Source: Syntrophomonas wolfei subsp. methylbutyratica (lineage in GTDB: Bacteria > Bacillota > Syntrophomonadia > Syntrophomonadales > Syntrophomonadaceae). From it: 64,000 nucleotides of DNA. This document shows, piece after piece, positions 63,783-64,000 of the stretch (the stretch's first letter is position 1; each line of letters opens with the position of its first letter). The position numbers were made by a program, and so were the translations under genes. The notes beneath the pieces are model-generated. The model was not told where the DNA came from and did no database searches. It was given only the letters and a program-made list of their open reading frames with translations. The stretch covers positions 1 to 64,000 of the forward strand of contig NZ_BBQT01000014.1 of assembly GCF_001570625.1 (NCBI RefSeq), written 5' to 3'.

Positions 63783-64000
63783 TTACTCTTTCTTTCCCGT
63801 GTCAACCTTGGGACCGCCACCCAGGATTTCTTGAGCCTCTTCTACGCTCATAGAATAGTTGAAAAAGTGTTTGTAAAATTGAATTAATTCTTCTTCCAGA
63901 TTCAGGTCTTTAAATACCTCCGGGTGAAAGGTTTTAGCAGCCCAGAGAAGCATCAATGGCTGCTCGGAAGTACGATAACACCATTCTTGTGCACCCATGG
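63783..64000 (-). CDS. C-terminus of a third substrate-binding protein (cut by window edge)
   Basis: The last 72 codons or so of a gene that continues beyond the window. The end MLLWAAKTFHPEVFKDLNLE, then ELIQFYKHFFNYSMSVEEAQ is homologous to the tail of the protein encoded at 60196-61257. The ATG at 63998 is probably internal, as the family is 330-370 aa long. Confidence 0.78.
   Translation of the reverse strand, partial: MGAQEWCYRTSEQPLMLLWAAKTFHPEVFKDLNLEEELIQFYKHFFNYSMSVEEAQEILGGGPKVDTGKKE

Overview
The window looks like a chromosome segment of an anaerobic, spore-forming-type Firmicute (class Clostridia; a Syntrophomonas-like organism would fit, but I cannot prove the genus). The basis is the gene order mreB-mreC-mreD-PBP2-minCDE-rodA, tig-clpP-clpX-lonB-lonA-engB with both Lon proteases, a Rex redox repressor, a class I iron-sulfur fumarase, an iron-containing alcohol dehydrogenase and a tungstate transporter, with strong AGGAGG ribosome sites throughout.

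Layout. 1-2.2 kb: a YtrA-type GntR repressor with its ABC exporter. 2.4-7.8 kb: isolated genes (DUF4143 ATPase, queuosine-precursor transporter, a Phd-Uma2 fusion, alcohol dehydrogenase, a LuxR-domain remnant). 8.1-12.7 kb: fumarase and the tungstate ABC transporter tupBCA, preceded by a structured leader ending in an intrinsic terminator (Moco/Tuco riboswitch candidate). 12.9-23.9 kb: cell-shape and division genes (rodA, minCDE, PBP2, mreDCB), radC, maf, rex. 24-30 kb: phosphate transport (pit + DUF47), folC, valS. 30-32 kb: psd and a SEC-C protein.

31.96-44.61 kb is an integrated mobile element of about 12.6 kb. I reconstructed both attachment sites by eye. The 14-base core CCCTCTAAAGGGAG occurs at both ends. 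Joining the outer flanks restores a perfect 12-bp terminator stem between the SEC-C gene and engB (the empty attB). Joining the inner flanks gives 11-bp inverted repeats around the core (attP), as expected of a large serine recombinase, which is the last gene of the element. Cargo: a two-gene restriction-modification system (nuclease-methylase fusion plus specificity subunit) with a controller-like HTH gene, an AlpA-like HTH, a PrimPol/SF3-helicase replication protein next to a cluster of 12 GTAGCAGT iterons, a zinc-ribbon protein, a lone HK97-fold major capsid protein without other head genes, and a TnpW-like small protein. This is the most interesting system in the window.

44.6-53 kb: the protein quality-control cluster engB, lonA, lonB, clpX, clpP, tig. 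53.2-57.5 kb: lipoprotein, slipin, TPR membrane protein, L,D-transpeptidase, tRNA-Pro. 58-59 kb: a Fic AMPylase-like gene behind a promoter with repeated operator-like boxes. 59.3-64 kb: a minus-strand cluster of a methyltransferase, a CX5CX2C radical SAM enzyme resembling HmdB/HcgA and at least three FecB-type metal-chelate binding proteins (one cut by the window edge) plus a decayed fragment of a fourth.

Scattered through the non-element part are a dispersed, non-coding repeat family with CTGCAAAAA/TTTTTGCAG ends (three copies plus fragments), a second 97-99 bp repeat in two opposite copies, and short tandem repeats, one of which encodes the N-terminus of EngB.
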